Of a stretch of DNA of 64,000 bases, positions 50,816 to 59,782 are shown piece after piece. Source of the stretch: Phycisphaera sp. (GTDB lineage Bacteria > Planctomycetota > Phycisphaerae > Phycisphaerales > Zrk34); assembly GCA_016125285.1 (NCBI GenBank), contig WGMA01000041.1, positions 1-64,000 of the forward strand. Direction: 5' to 3'. Each line of letters opens with the position of its first letter. Position 1 is the first letter of the stretch. Position numbers and translations under genes: made by a program. The notes below the pieces were generated by a model. It did not search any database and was not told the DNA's origin. It worked only from the letters and a program-made list of their open reading frames with translations.

Positions 50816-51805
50816 ATGGCTTCCATCGTTCTCCAACAGCTCGACAGGTACGGCCCGGACCGATGCGACCAGCTCTCCTTCGAGCAGGCCAGCGCGTACG
50901 CCCACGACCTGGTCCGTCGCCAGTACGAGAACTTCAGCGTCGTCAGCTGGCTCGTGCCGAAGCGCCTCCGCAATGACTTCGCCCACGTCTACGCCTTCTG
51001 CCGCTGGGCCGACGACCTCGGCGACGAGACCGGCGACCGCAATCGCTCGCTGGAACTGCTGGCGTGGTGGCGACGCGAGCTGGCGGCGTGCTACAAGGGC
51101 AAGCCGCGCCACCCCGTGTTCGTCGCGCTGCACCCGACCATCACCAGGCACGACATCCCCGCCAAGCCGTTCGAGGACCTCATCGACGCCTTCGAGCAGG
51201 ACCAGCGGGTGCACCGCTACGAGACGTGGGAGCAGGTCATCGACTATTGCAAGCGCAGCGCCGACCCGGTCGGCCGGCTCGTGCTCTACCTGTGCGGCTA
51301 CCGCGACGAGGCCCGCCAGCGTCTGAGCGATCAGACCTGTACGGCGCTCCAGCTGATCAACTTCTGGCAGGACGTCCGCCGCGACATCGTCGAACGCGAC
51401 CGCATCTACGTCCCCGCCGACGTGCTGACGAAGCACGGCCTGCGGCACGGCAACCTCGTCGCGCACGTCAGCGGCGAGCGCCCGCTCGACAACGAGCAGC
51501 GGCAGGCGTACCGCGAGGTGATCCGCGAGTTGGTCGACCGCACCGAGCCGATGTTCAAAGAGGGCCGCATCCTCTGGCCGAAGCTCGCGGCGGACGTGCG
51601 GCTGAGCATCCAGCTGTTCACGTTCGGCGGCGAGTCCGTGCTCAAGGCGGTGCGTCGCATGAACTACGACACGCTGGACACCCGCCCGTCGGTCAGCAAG
51701 GCGACCAAGGCGATGCTGATGCTGCGTGTGTTGTTCGAGAAGTGCTTCGCGACGGGCGACGGCGGGCAGGGCAGGCGGGTCACGCAGGGAGGCGACGCCG
51801 GATGA
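50816..51805 (+). CDS. hpnC: Squalene synthase HpnC (hydroxysqualene synthase)
   Basis: HpnC converts presqualene diphosphate to hydroxysqualene, the second step of the HpnCDE squalene route. The 329-residue product has the all-alpha prenyl-synthase fold with two Asp-rich metal motifs, DDLGDE (about residues 64-69) and DVRRD (about residues 187-191). FCRWADD and RYETWEQVIDYCKRSA are also typical. The ATG at 50816 is preferred over an in-frame TTG at 50792. The stop overlaps the hpnD start (ATGA). The last 20 residues (GDGGQGRRVTQGGDAG) are low-complexity. Confidence 0.92.
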   Translation: MASIVLQQLDRYGPDRCDQLSFEQASAYAHDLVRRQYENFSVVSWLVPKRLRNDFAHVYAFCRWADDLGDETGDRNRSLELLAWWRRELAACYKGKPRHPVFVALHPTITRHDIPAKPFEDLIDAFEQDQRVHRYETWEQVIDYCKRSADPVGRLVLYLCGYRDEARQRLSDQTCTALQLINFWQDVRRDIVERDRIYVPADVLTKHGLRHGNLVAHVSGERPLDNEQRQAYREVIRELVDRTEPMFKEGRILWPKLAADVRLSIQLFTFGGESVLKAVRRMNYDTLDTRPSVSKATKAMLMLRVLFEKCFATGDGGQGRRVTQGGDAG

Positions 51806-52755
51806 GCAGCACCGCGGCCGAGAGCGCGATGTCGGGCGAGGCGTGGGAGGCGGCGTTGGCCGAGAGCCACGCCGTGTGCCGCGAGGTCTCCCGCATGCGC
51901 GCCCGCAACTTCTATTACGGGATGAAGCTGACGCCGGAGCCGCGCCGCTCGGCGATGTTCGCGCTGTACGCGTGGAACCGCGAGGTCGACGACCTGGCCG
52001 ACGAGGCGGGCGACGTCGAGGCGAAGACCGAGGCGCTGGACAGGTTCAGGAAGGACACCGACCGCGCGATCGACCCGACGCTCGACGACGTGTCACAGCT
52101 GCCGAAGGGCAAGATCTGGCCCGCCGTCCGCGAGATGGTGCTGCGGTACAACCTGCCGACCGAATACCTGTACGACATGGTTGCCGGTCAACTGATCGAC
52201 CAGACCAAGACGCGATATACGACGTTCGAGGAGCTGTACGACTACTGCTACAAGGTCGCGTCGCTGGTGGGGCTGTCGTGCGTGGAGATCTGGGGCTACG
52301 ACGGCGGGGCGGAGACGCGCCAGCTCGCCGAGTGGCGCGGCATCGCGTTTCAGCTGACCAACATCCTCCGCGACGTGCTCGAAGACGCCGAGCGCGACCG
52401 CGTGTACCTGCCCGCCGAGGACTTCAACGTCTACGAGCTGAACCCCTCGATGTTCACGCTGAAGGTGCACGACGACGCGTTGAAGGGCATCGCGCGCGTC
52501 GCCCAGCGGGCGCGCGAGTATTACGAAAAATCGGCCCCGCTCGACGCACGCGTGCACGGCTGCGGACGCGCCTGCCTCTGGGCGATGACCGAGATCTACC
52601 GCCGCATACTCGACAAGATCGAACGCGACCCGGCGATCGTGCTCAGCGGCCAACGTGTCCGCCTCGGCAGCGCCCGCAAGGGCATGATCGCGCTGCGGGC
52701 GTCGGTCGGCAGCGTCATCGGATTCCCCTCCGCGAACGGAGGCGCGCGTGGGTGA
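51802..52755 (+). CDS. hpnD: Presqualene diphosphate synthase HpnD
   Basis: HpnD condenses two farnesyl diphosphates into presqualene diphosphate. The 317-residue product has the phytoene/squalene-synthase motifs EVDDLADE (first Asp-rich motif) and DVLEDAERDRVYLP (second), and the SLVGLSCVEIWGY segment. It is a paralogue of HpnC, encoded immediately upstream with a 4-base overlap. Its own last 8 bases overlap hpnE. The three genes are therefore translated as one unit. Confidence 0.92.
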   Translation: MSSTAAESAMSGEAWEAALAESHAVCREVSRMRARNFYYGMKLTPEPRRSAMFALYAWNREVDDLADEAGDVEAKTEALDRFRKDTDRAIDPTLDDVSQLPKGKIWPAVREMVLRYNLPTEYLYDMVAGQLIDQTKTRYTTFEELYDYCYKVASLVGLSCVEIWGYDGGAETRQLAEWRGIAFQLTNILRDVLEDAERDRVYLPAEDFNVYELNPSMFTLKVHDDALKGIARVAQRAREYYEKSAPLDARVHGCGRACLWAMTEIYRRILDKIERDPAIVLSGQRVRLGSARKGMIALRASVGSVIGFPSANGGARG

Positions 52756-54271
52756 GACGGCGATCGTGATGGGCGGCGGGCTCGCGGGGATCGCCGCGGG
52801 TGTCCGACTCGCCGAGCGCGGCGTCCGCGTCACGCTCGTCGAAACCTCGCGCCGCATGGGCGGTCGCGCCTCCAGCCACGTCGATCCCGACTCCGGCGAA
52901 CAGACCGACAACTGCCAGCACGTCGTGCTCAAGTGCTGCGTCAATCTCCTCGACCTCTACCAACGACTCGGCGTCGCCGACCGCATCGAGTGGCACGAGG
53001 TCATGCACTTCCTCGACAAGCAGGGCCACCGCGACCGCTTCGCCCGCTCGTGGCTGCCCGCACCGCTGCACCTCGGCGGGTCGCTCGGCAGATTCACCAC
53101 GCTCGACCGGCACGAAAAGAAGGCCATCGAACGCGCCATGCTCGCGATGATGCGACTCGGCGCGAAGGGACGGGCGAACTACACGGACGTGTCGTTCGGG
53201 CACTGGCTGCGCCGCCTCGGCCAGCCGCAGCGCGCGATCGAGCGGTTCTGGGAGGTCGTCGTCGTCAGCGCGTGCAACGAGAGCGTCGACCAGTGCAACG
53301 CCGCGTACGCCATGCACGTGTTTCAGGACGCGTTCATGAGCCACCGCGACGGCTACGTCATGGGCACCGCGACCGTGCCGCTCGCGCAGCTCTACGACCC
53401 GGCCGAGCAGCTGATCACCGACGCCGGCGGCGAGGTCCGCTTCGGCACGTCCGTCCGCCAGATCGAGTGCGAAGGCTCGGCCGTCACCGGCGTGACCGTC
53501 GGCGACGACGAACGCCTCACCGCCGACCACTACGTGTCGGCGTTGCCGTTCGATCGACTCGACAAGGTTGTCAGCGACGACATGCGCGTGCGCGACTCAC
53601 GCCTCCAAAGCCTCGGCGTCTTCCGCCACAGCCCGATCATGGGCATCCACATGCTGTTCGAATCCGCGGTGATGGACGACCCCCACGTCGTGTTCGTCGA
53701 CTCGCCCGTGCAATGGGTGTTCAACAAGGGGCTGACCCCTCTCCACCAAGTGGGGGAAAGGTTGGGTGAGGGGGATGGATCTGCGGACGCGTCGTCATCC
53801 TCGAGCAGCGCTGAGCAATCGAGCGATTCACCCTCACCCCAGCCCTCTCCCTCCAGGGAGAGGGGGAACGGCCAGTACCTGCACCTCGTGATCAGCGCGT
53901 GCGACGCGTGGGTCGACAAGCCGAAGGACGAGATCCTCGACATGGCCGTCAGCGAACTGGGCGCGTACCTGCCGAAGGTGAAGGACGCGAAGCTGGTGCG
54001 CGGGCGGGTGATCAAGGAGAAGCGTGCGACGTTCCGCGCCGAGCCGGGCATCGATCAGTACCGCCCGCGACAGGTGGGCGCGACGACGAACCTGTACCTC
54101 GCCGGCGACTGGACCCGCAGCGGCTGGCCGGCCACGATGGAAGGCGCCGTCCGCAGCGGCTACCTCGCGGCGCACGCGGCGGGGGGCGGTCGCGGCGAGG
54201 CACTCGAACCCGAACTGCCCGCGGCGCTGCTCTATCGCATGATCGGCAAGCTGTTCCCGTTGCGCGGGTGA
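52748..54271 (+). CDS. hpnE: Hydroxysqualene dehydroxylase HpnE, with a translated repeat insertion
   Basis: HpnE is the FAD-dependent amine-oxidase-family enzyme that reduces hydroxysqualene to squalene, which feeds hopanoid or sterol synthesis. The 507-residue product has the dinucleotide-binding VMGGGLAGIAAG at the N-terminus, an ETSRRMGGRASS motif, and the C-terminal YLAGDWTRSGWPATMEGAVRSG FAD motif split over two conserved stretches. Residues of about 330-373 (reading through SSSSSS and SPSPQPSPSRERG) have no place in the family. They are encoded by an inserted palindromic repeat kept in frame. Without it the length would be close to normal. The start is a GTG with GGAGG upstream. Confidence 0.9.
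   Translation: MGETAIVMGGGLAGIAAGVRLAERGVRVTLVETSRRMGGRASSHVDPDSGEQTDNCQHVVLKCCVNLLDLYQRLGVADRIEWHEVMHFLDKQGHRDRFARSWLPAPLHLGGSLGRFTTLDRHEKKAIERAMLAMMRLGAKGRANYTDVSFGHWLRRLGQPQRAIERFWEVVVVSACNESVDQCNAAYAMHVFQDAFMSHRDGYVMGTATVPLAQLYDPAEQLITDAGGEVRFGTSVRQIECEGSAVTGVTVGDDERLTADHYVSALPFDRLDKVVSDDMRVRDSRLQSLGVFRHSPIMGIHMLFESAVMDDPHVVFVDSPVQWVFNKGLTPLHQVGERLGEGDGSADASSSSSSAEQSSDSPSPQPSPSRERGNGQYLHLVISACDAWVDKPKDEILDMAVSELGAYLPKVKDAKLVRGRVIKEKRATFRAEPGIDQYRPRQVGATTNLYLAGDWTRSGWPATMEGAVRSGYLAAHAAGGGRGEALEPELPAALLYRMIGKLFPLRG
53736..53867. repeat. Palindromic repeat element inserted inside hpnE
   Basis: Two units of about 40 bases (53736-53775 and 53827-53867) are inverted relative to each other. Each is built from CCCCTCTCC / GGTGAGGG-type blocks with an internal hairpin. 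The intervening 51 bases are a Ser-rich coding stretch. The frame is preserved across the element. Confidence 0.8.
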
Positions 54272-54511
54272 TCAGCCGGTCGGTCCACCGCGTGTTTCCA
54301 ACTGATCTTCGAGCCAGGCGCGGTTGATTTTGATGTGTCCGTGATGTGCGAGCAGTTGGATCTCGCCGCTTCGATAACGGCCACTCGCTGCGCGGATACG
54401 AAACGCCAGGGCGCCATTGGGCGCATCGACGAACACCGCCACACAGCCGGGCATGACATTCTGCACGACCTGTTGAATCCTGCGCCGACGTTGAGGTGTA
54501 TCGACACTCAT
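54272..54511 (-). CDS. Small hypothetical protein coupled to the dipeptidase gene
   Basis: The protein has 79 residues and belongs to no family that I recognise. It begins MSVDTPQRRRRIQQVVQNV and contains a hydrophobic strand (CVAVFVDAPNGALAFRI), then a charged segment GHIKINRAWLEDQLETR. The ATG follows the dipeptidase stop by only 5 bases on the same strand, so it would be translated by re-initiation. It converges directly on hpnE with no intergenic space. The codon pattern looks coding, and the antisense frames over the same stretch are weaker. A small basic regulator is possible, but nothing proves it. Confidence 0.55.
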   Translation of the reverse strand: MSVDTPQRRRRIQQVVQNVMPGCVAVFVDAPNGALAFRIRAASGRYRSGEIQLLAHHGHIKINRAWLEDQLETRGGPTG

Positions 54512-54516
54512 CGTAA

Positions 54517-55884
54517 TCAGGTTGCCAACTCCGCCAGCAGCGCCGCGTGCGTGCGACACCCCATCAGGAAGTTGTCCAGATCGAACTTCTCGTTCGGCGA
54601 GTGCAGCGCGTCGTCGTTCAACCCGAAGCCGATCAGCAGCGTGTCCGCGCCGAGGTCGGTCTTGAACTGCGCGACCACCGGGATCGTCGCGCCCTCGCGC
54701 ACCAGCACCGGCGCGATGCCGCAGCCGGCCTCCACCGCACGCTTCGCCGGCGCCATCCACGGCGAGTCGATCGGCACGATCACCGGGCTCGCGCCGCCGA
54801 ACTGCGTGATCTCCCACCGGCAACCGGGCGGCGTCTGCAACTCCAGCCAACCGCGGAACGCGTCGGCGATCTTCGCCGGGTCCTGGTTCGCCGCGAGCCG
54901 GAAGCTGACCTTCGCGCCCGCGAAGCTCGGGATCACCGTCTTCGCGCCCTCGCCCATGTACCCGCCGTAGATGCCGTTGACGTCGCAGCTCGGCCGGGCC
55001 CAGCGGCGCTCGAGCGTCGTGAAGCCCGCCTCGCCGTTCACCGCGTCCATGCCGATCGACGCCGCGTATTTCATCTCGTCGAAGTTCAGCGTGTCCCACT
55101 GCGAACGCTCCGCCGGGTCGATCGGCAGCACGTCGTCGTAGAACCCCGGCACCGTCACCGCGTGCTTCTCATCGAACAGCCGGCCGAGCACGAGCACCAG
55201 CTCCGTCGCGGGGTTGCTGATCGTTCCGCCGTACACGCCGGAGTGCAGGTCGCGGCCGGGCCCGTGCAGCTTCACGTCGAAGTACAGCAGGCCGCGCAGC
55301 GCGTACGTGATCGCCGGCTGACCCTTCGCCCACATCGACGTGTCCGACACCACCGCGATGTCCGCCGCGAGCAGGTCCTTCTGCTCCGGCACGAACTTCT
55401 CCAGCGACACGCTGCCGCACTCCTCCTCGCCCTCGATCATCACCGTCACGTTCACCGGCGGAGCGCCCGCGATCGCCTTCCACGCGCGCAGCGCCTCGAT
55501 GAAGCACATCACCTGGCCCTTGTCGTCCGACGCGCCGCGCGCGTACAGCTTGACGTCACGCACCGTCGGCTCGAACGGCGGCGTGTGCCACTTGTCGATC
55601 GGGTCCGGCGGCTGCACGTCGTAGTGTCCGTAAAACAACACACGCGGCGCGCCGTCGCCCGCGCCGTCGTATCGGCCCACCACGATCGGATGCCGCTCGG
55701 TCTCGTGCGTCGTCACGTCGAGCCCGCACGACGCGAGGTCGTCGTGCACCCACTTCGCCGCCGTCCTGCAGTGCGAAGCGAACGCCGGGTCGGTGCTCAC
55801 GGACTGGATCCGCAGCAGGTCCTTGAGCCGCCCGAGCGCGGCGTCGTGATCGTCGTCGATATGCTTGAGAATCTTGTCAATCAT
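54517..55884 (-). CDS. M20-family dipeptidase/deacylase
   Basis: This 455-residue cytoplasmic metallopeptidase is of the M20 (carnosinase/CNDP-like) type. Zinc-site motifs are visible: FYGHYDVQPP (first His and Asp), ARGASDDKGQ (bridging Asp), EGEEECGS (catalytic Glu pair) and VVSDTSMW. LHGPGRDLHSGVYGG marks the dimerisation domain. The family removes an N-terminal amino acid from dipeptides or deacylates related compounds. A TACAAT box ends exactly 7 bases before the ATG at 55884, which favours this start over ATG 55893 (GAGGGG nearby) and fits the family N-terminus MIDKILKHIDDD. It is followed by a coupled 79-residue gene. Confidence 0.9.
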   Translation of the reverse strand: MIDKILKHIDDDHDAALGRLKDLLRIQSVSTDPAFASHCRTAAKWVHDDLASCGLDVTTHETERHPIVVGRYDGAGDGAPRVLFYGHYDVQPPDPIDKWHTPPFEPTVRDVKLYARGASDDKGQVMCFIEALRAWKAIAGAPPVNVTVMIEGEEECGSVSLEKFVPEQKDLLAADIAVVSDTSMWAKGQPAITYALRGLLYFDVKLHGPGRDLHSGVYGGTISNPATELVLVLGRLFDEKHAVTVPGFYDDVLPIDPAERSQWDTLNFDEMKYAASIGMDAVNGEAGFTTLERRWARPSCDVNGIYGGYMGEGAKTVIPSFAGAKVSFRLAANQDPAKIADAFRGWLELQTPPGCRWEITQFGGASPVIVPIDSPWMAPAKRAVEAGCGIAPVLVREGATIPVVAQFKTDLGADTLLIGFGLNDDALHSPNEKFDLDNFLMGCRTHAALLAELAT

Positions 55885-56028
55885 GCGGGGCATTGTAACC
55901 CCTCGCCGAGGGCGTGCACGGCGGGGCGTCACGCGAAAAGTCAGTGTGTGTAACCGAAGGCGTGCGACTTACAATATCCGGATAAGCCGCGGCGTGGAGA
56001 CGTCGCGTCGGCTCACGGAGGCCCGTTT

Positions 56029-57372
56029 ATGCTGAGCTTCTCGGATCCGTTACAGCCCGAGCGACTGACGCGGCGACGCTTCATTCAGGTCGGGGCGATG
56101 TCCGCCGTCGGCCTGACGCTGCCGCAGTTGCTGCGCGCCGAGGCCGCGGGCGCGACGAAGCGGCACAAGTCCTGCATCCTCATCTTCTGCAACGGCGGGC
56201 CCAGCCAGCTCGACACGTTCGACATGAAGCCCGAGGCGCCGTCCGACATCCGCGGCGAGTTCCGTCCGATCCCGACCACCGTGCCCGGCATGCAGATCTG
56301 CGAGCACCTGCCGCGCCTCGCCAGGCGCGCCCACGACTTCGCACTCATCCGCACCGTCTCCCACACCGACGCGCTGCACCCCTCGGCGACCTACTGGGCG
56401 CTGACCGGTCACCGGCCACCGGCGTCGACGCTCAACCTCAAGCCCGCGCCGTCGCACATGCCCGCGCTCGGCTCGGCGCTGAGCCGCTTCATGCCCTCGC
56501 GACGCGACCTGCCGTCGTACGTGCTCGCGCCGCAGCTGTGCTACGACGTGGGCAACACCCAGCCCGGCCAGCACGCCGGCATGCTCGGCGGGGCGTACGA
56601 TCCGTTCGTCGTCGAGGGCGAGCCCAACGACAGCGATTTCCACGTGCAGGGCCTGGCGCTGAACGACCACATGTCGCTCGCCCGGCTCCGCACGCGCTTC
56701 GAGCTCAAGCAGCAGCTCGAGGAACGCCTCGACTACCTCGGCGCGTCGATGTCCGCGCAGGCGATCGACGCGTTCAACGAACAGGCGTTCAACCTGCTTA
56801 GCTCCCCGGCGGCGAAGAAGGCCTTCGACCTCAACCAGGAGCCCGACACGCTGCGCGCCCGCTACGGACGCAACCGCTACGGGCAGAGCTACCTGCTGGC
56901 GCGGCGGCTCATCGAGTCCGGCGTCCGCACCGTGATGATCAACGACAACATCGGCTCGGCCAACGACCGCTGGGACACGCACAGCAACAACTTCCCCACG
57001 CTCCGCAAGAACCTGCCCGAGACCGACGCCGCGCTCGCCACGCTGCTCGAAGACCTGCGCGACCGCGGCCTGCTCGACACGACGCTGGTCATCTGGATGG
57101 GCGAGATCGGTCGATCGCCCGTGCACGACCACCAGGACCACTGGCCGCAGTGCTACTCCGTGCTGATGGCCGGCGGCGGCGTGCAGGGCGGCGCGATCTA
57201 CGGCGAGTCCGACAACCACGCCGCGTACCCGCTCAGCGGCGGCTGCACGCCCGGCGACGTCCTGGCCACCGCGTACACCGCGATGGGCCTGCCCGAGGAC
57301 ACCGAGATCCACGACCAGCTCGGCCGCCCGCTTCAGCTGTTCGCCGGCAAGCCGATCCGCGAGATCCTCTGA
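56029..57372 (+). CDS. DUF1501 family protein, Tat-exported
   Basis: This 447-residue protein is of the DUF1501 family, abundant in planctomycetes and related to the alkaline-phosphatase/sulfatase fold. The N-terminus LTRRRFIQVGAMSAVGLT is a Tat-like signal with the twin Arg. Family blocks are CILIFCNGGPSQLDTFDMKPEA, SHTDALHPSATYWALTGH, NDRWDTHSNNFPTLRK and WMGEIGRSP. CGGAGG lies seven bases before the ATG and a TACAAT box at 55970-55975. Such proteins are often encoded beside DUF1553/DUF1549 cytochrome-like proteins. No partner is present here, so it may act alone or with a distant gene. Confidence 0.92.
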   Translation: MLSFSDPLQPERLTRRRFIQVGAMSAVGLTLPQLLRAEAAGATKRHKSCILIFCNGGPSQLDTFDMKPEAPSDIRGEFRPIPTTVPGMQICEHLPRLARRAHDFALIRTVSHTDALHPSATYWALTGHRPPASTLNLKPAPSHMPALGSALSRFMPSRRDLPSYVLAPQLCYDVGNTQPGQHAGMLGGAYDPFVVEGEPNDSDFHVQGLALNDHMSLARLRTRFELKQQLEERLDYLGASMSAQAIDAFNEQAFNLLSSPAAKKAFDLNQEPDTLRARYGRNRYGQSYLLARRLIESGVRTVMINDNIGSANDRWDTHSNNFPTLRKNLPETDAALATLLEDLRDRGLLDTTLVIWMGEIGRSPVHDHQDHWPQCYSVLMAGGGVQGGAIYGESDNHAAYPLSGGCTPGDVLATAYTAMGLPEDTEIHDQLGRPLQLFAGKPIREIL

Positions 57373-57474
57373 CCGCGGCGATCCCCCGCGCGGCGGGTGT
57401 TTTGTCGACGGGGAGCCCGGGTTAGAATACGCCGCAGACGGGTTGGGCCAGTCTCACATGCCGGGGGATTCGCG

Positions 57475-58047
57475 ATGCATCCAACGTTGAAGGGTACGCT
57501 CTACGCCGCTGTCGGCGCGCTGGTCGGCGCGATGATCTGGTACACCGTGGCGCGGGCCACGCAGTACGAGGTGGGCTGGATCGCGTGGATCGTCGGCGCG
57601 GTCATCGGCCTGGGTATGGCGATGGGGGCCGGCGACAAACGATCGCTCCGCGAAGGCATGATCGCCATCGCGCTGGCGATCGCCTCGATCATGTTCGCCA
57701 AGTATCTGATCTACCGCGCGATCTCCGGCCCCGAGATCACCGACGAGGAAATCGTGGTCCAGATCCTCGCCGCCGAGACCATCCGCAGCCACGGCAGGGA
57801 CCCGGCGAAGGCGCCCGACGCGGTGTGGATACGCGAGCTGGGCGCGGCGCAAGAGAAGGTCAAGGTCATGCCGCCCGAACAGGTCGCGGGGATCGCCGAC
57901 GCGGCGCGCGACGAATACTTCACCGCGGGGCGGGCGTGGTCCAACTTCATGCGCGCCATGCTCGGCAGCCCGATCAACGGCCTGTTCTTCTTCCTCGCCT
58001 GCGGCAGCGCCTTCCGCATCGGCGCGGGGTCCGGAGAGGACACGTAA
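57475..58047 (+). CDS. Hypothetical membrane protein
   Basis: The protein has 190 residues and no family that I recognise. Hydrophobic segments lie at about residues 9-28, 33-52 and 60-80, with a short one near 165-182 (LFFFLACGSAFRIG). An acidic, helical cytoplasmic loop sits between (EITDEEIVVQILAAE). The start is the ATG at 57475 with GGGGGA about six bases upstream. TAGAAT at 57423-57428 may be the -10 box. The frame is open further upstream to 57397, but without a ribosome site. It converges on the DUF6263 gene. Confidence 0.7.
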   Translation: MHPTLKGTLYAAVGALVGAMIWYTVARATQYEVGWIAWIVGAVIGLGMAMGAGDKRSLREGMIAIALAIASIMFAKYLIYRAISGPEITDEEIVVQILAAETIRSHGRDPAKAPDAVWIRELGAAQEKVKVMPPEQVAGIADAARDEYFTAGRAWSNFMRAMLGSPINGLFFFLACGSAFRIGAGSGEDT

Positions 58048-58105
58048 CCGAGCCGCGGGCGTCCCGGCGTGACGCGTGCGACGGCGATCGTCCAACGGCG
58101 CCCGC

Positions 58106-59050
58106 TCACTGCTTGATGAACGTCGCCTTCGACTTGATCTCCATCGGCATCTCCATCTTGTTGCCGCCGAGGTCCATGGTGACCGAGCCGCTCATCGCCT
58201 GGGTGACGTCCGTGTTGATGATCCAGCCGGTCTTCGCGTCGAGCTCGATGGTGCCCGTCTGCGACCCCTTGAGGTTGAACTTCGCGTTCTGGCCGGCCCC
58301 CTTGGCCTCGGCGTTGTCGTCCGACTTGATATCGCTGGACGTGTCCACCTTGGCCTTGCCGTCCTCCACCGACTTCAGCGTAAACTTGTTGACGAGCCTG
58401 ATCGGCATGATGGCGCTGCCTTCGGTGGTCTTCGTCCAGCTTTCGCCGACGCTGACGGGCTTGGCGGGGTACAGGCCGGTCATCTGCGTCATCATCTCCT
58501 TCAGCGCCTCGTTGTTGAACTGCTGCTTGAGCTGCTGGACCATCATCGGCTTCATGGCCGGGGGAACCTTCAGGCGGGCGGTCATCTTGTCGACCATCTC
58601 GTCGACGCCGCGCACCGACGTGACGCCGCCGTCCGGCAGCATCGTCAGCTCGAAGGTCGCGCCGAGCAGGGCGGCCATGCCCGCGGCGGGGGCCGGCGGA
58701 TCGCCCTCGGGCTTGTCCGAGTCGTACTTGAAGCTCATCATCGTCGACTGCATCTCCACCATCGCCCAGGTGTAGGTGAGGCTCAGGTCCGCCGAGCCGT
58801 CGTCGTTCAACTTCAGCGTCTCGTACTTCATCCCCATGCCCGTCTTCTGCTTGATCTTCTGCGCCGCGCCGGCGATCGACTGCGTGACGTCCTGATCGGT
58901 GATCATGCGGTACTCTGCGACCTGTCCCTTGACGAAGCTCAGCTTCAGCTCGACCTGCGCCCGGGCCGCGGGCGTGAGCGTTGTCGTGGAGAGGAATGCG
59001 GTGATCGCCGCCAGCCAGATCGTCGTCCGCTTACCGCTGATGAATCGCAT
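58106..59050 (-). CDS. Secreted DUF6263-like protein
   Basis: The protein has 314 residues and a signal peptide (MRFISGKRTTIWLAAITAFL, cleavage after AARA). The mature part opens with VELKLSFVKGQVAEYRM and continues as beta strands. Helical Met/Gln-rich segments follow (MKPMMVQQLKQQFN), then a SVGESWTKT block and a closing strand MEIKSKATFIKQ. This matches the DUF6263 layout of planctomycete envelope proteins. No catalytic motif is evident, so it may bind a lipid or another ligand. AAGGG lies about eight bases before the ATG. A TATACT box at 59127-59132 would give a leader of about 70 bases. Confidence 0.75.
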   Translation of the reverse strand: MRFISGKRTTIWLAAITAFLSTTTLTPAARAQVELKLSFVKGQVAEYRMITDQDVTQSIAGAAQKIKQKTGMGMKYETLKLNDDGSADLSLTYTWAMVEMQSTMMSFKYDSDKPEGDPPAPAAGMAALLGATFELTMLPDGGVTSVRGVDEMVDKMTARLKVPPAMKPMMVQQLKQQFNNEALKEMMTQMTGLYPAKPVSVGESWTKTTEGSAIMPIRLVNKFTLKSVEDGKAKVDTSSDIKSDDNAEAKGAGQNAKFNLKGSQTGTIELDAKTGWIINTDVTQAMSGSVTMDLGGNKMEMPMEIKSKATFIKQ

Positions 59051-59221
59051 GGTCGGTACCCTTCGGTGTGTGGAGGTGTTGGTTGTGTGGTCCGCGCCCG
59101 GGGCGCGGTTCCCTGATCGGGGAATAAGTATACCGCGTGGGGATCACGGTCGTGCGGGGGCTGTACGCGCGCACAGGCGTAGGCCCGTGCCGCTCAGGCG
59201 GTGGTCGGTCTCTGCGCGTGT

Positions 59222-59437
59222 CTAGGCGACGGAGGCGCGCACGGGTACGACGTGGCGTGCCTGGTAGCCCTTGTCCGATTTGACCAGTTCGTACTCGACG
59301 CGCTCGTTGTCGACCAGGTCCTTGAACCCGTCGCAGTCGATCTGCGTGTAGTGGACGAACACGTCGATGCCGGTCGGGCCGATGATGAACCCATAGCCCT
59401 TCCGCGTGTCAAACCATTTGACCTGTCCTCGTGCCAT
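59222..59437 (-). CDS. Cold-shock-domain protein
   Basis: This 71-residue single cold-shock domain binds single-stranded RNA or DNA and melts structure. The RNP1 motif is KGYGFI (residues 13-18) and RNP2 is DVFVHY (about 25-30). The opening GQVKWFDTRKG is typical of CspA-like proteins. The RNP1 middle residue is Tyr where Phe is usual, which is acceptable. GGGAGG lies five or six bases before the ATG. The transcript probably begins about 224 bases upstream, a long leader as in cspA-type mRNAs that refold with temperature. A housekeeping or stress role cannot be told apart here. Confidence 0.93.
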   Translation of the reverse strand: MARGQVKWFDTRKGYGFIIGPTGIDVFVHYTQIDCDGFKDLVDNERVEYELVKSDKGYQARHVVPVRASVA

Positions 59438-59661
59438 GTCGTGCCTCCCGTTGCTCCATGCGCTCAGATGAATGAGACGTGATCAAACGCATGCGTAGCT
59501 CTTTGCCCCGAGCGGGGCGCCCTAATGAATTGATACTCACCGAACCGACTCCCGCAGCTTCACTCCGCTTCACTGATTCGCCCGAAATGCTCGGTGGGCG
59601 TCGCGGAACTCACGTGTCGCTGTCTATTCCCGAAAGGTACTGATCCTCACCGTGTGGTGTG
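59438..59661 (-). promoter_or_regulatory. Long 5' leader of the cold-shock gene
   Basis: The promoter at 59668-59695 predicts a leader of about 224 bases without a coding frame. Its length fits a temperature-responsive mRNA leader. I see several possible short stems but could not define one fold. Confidence 0.4.
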
Positions 59662-59667
59662 GTGTCT

Positions 59668-59695
59668 ATTGTACTAGAGCGGCGGCGAAATCCAA
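59668..59695 (-). promoter_or_regulatory. Cold-shock gene promoter
   Basis: On minus, TTGGAT (59695-59690) is followed by 16 bases and TACAAT (59673-59668). This is the best promoter match on this strand in the region. Confidence 0.6.
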
Positions 59696-59782
59696 TAGAA
59701 AAGTTTAGGTATTGGCGAAATGCGGTCATCAATTGAGTTACCCATCACAAAACCGGAAGAGCCCATCAGGTTAGGTTTTTGA

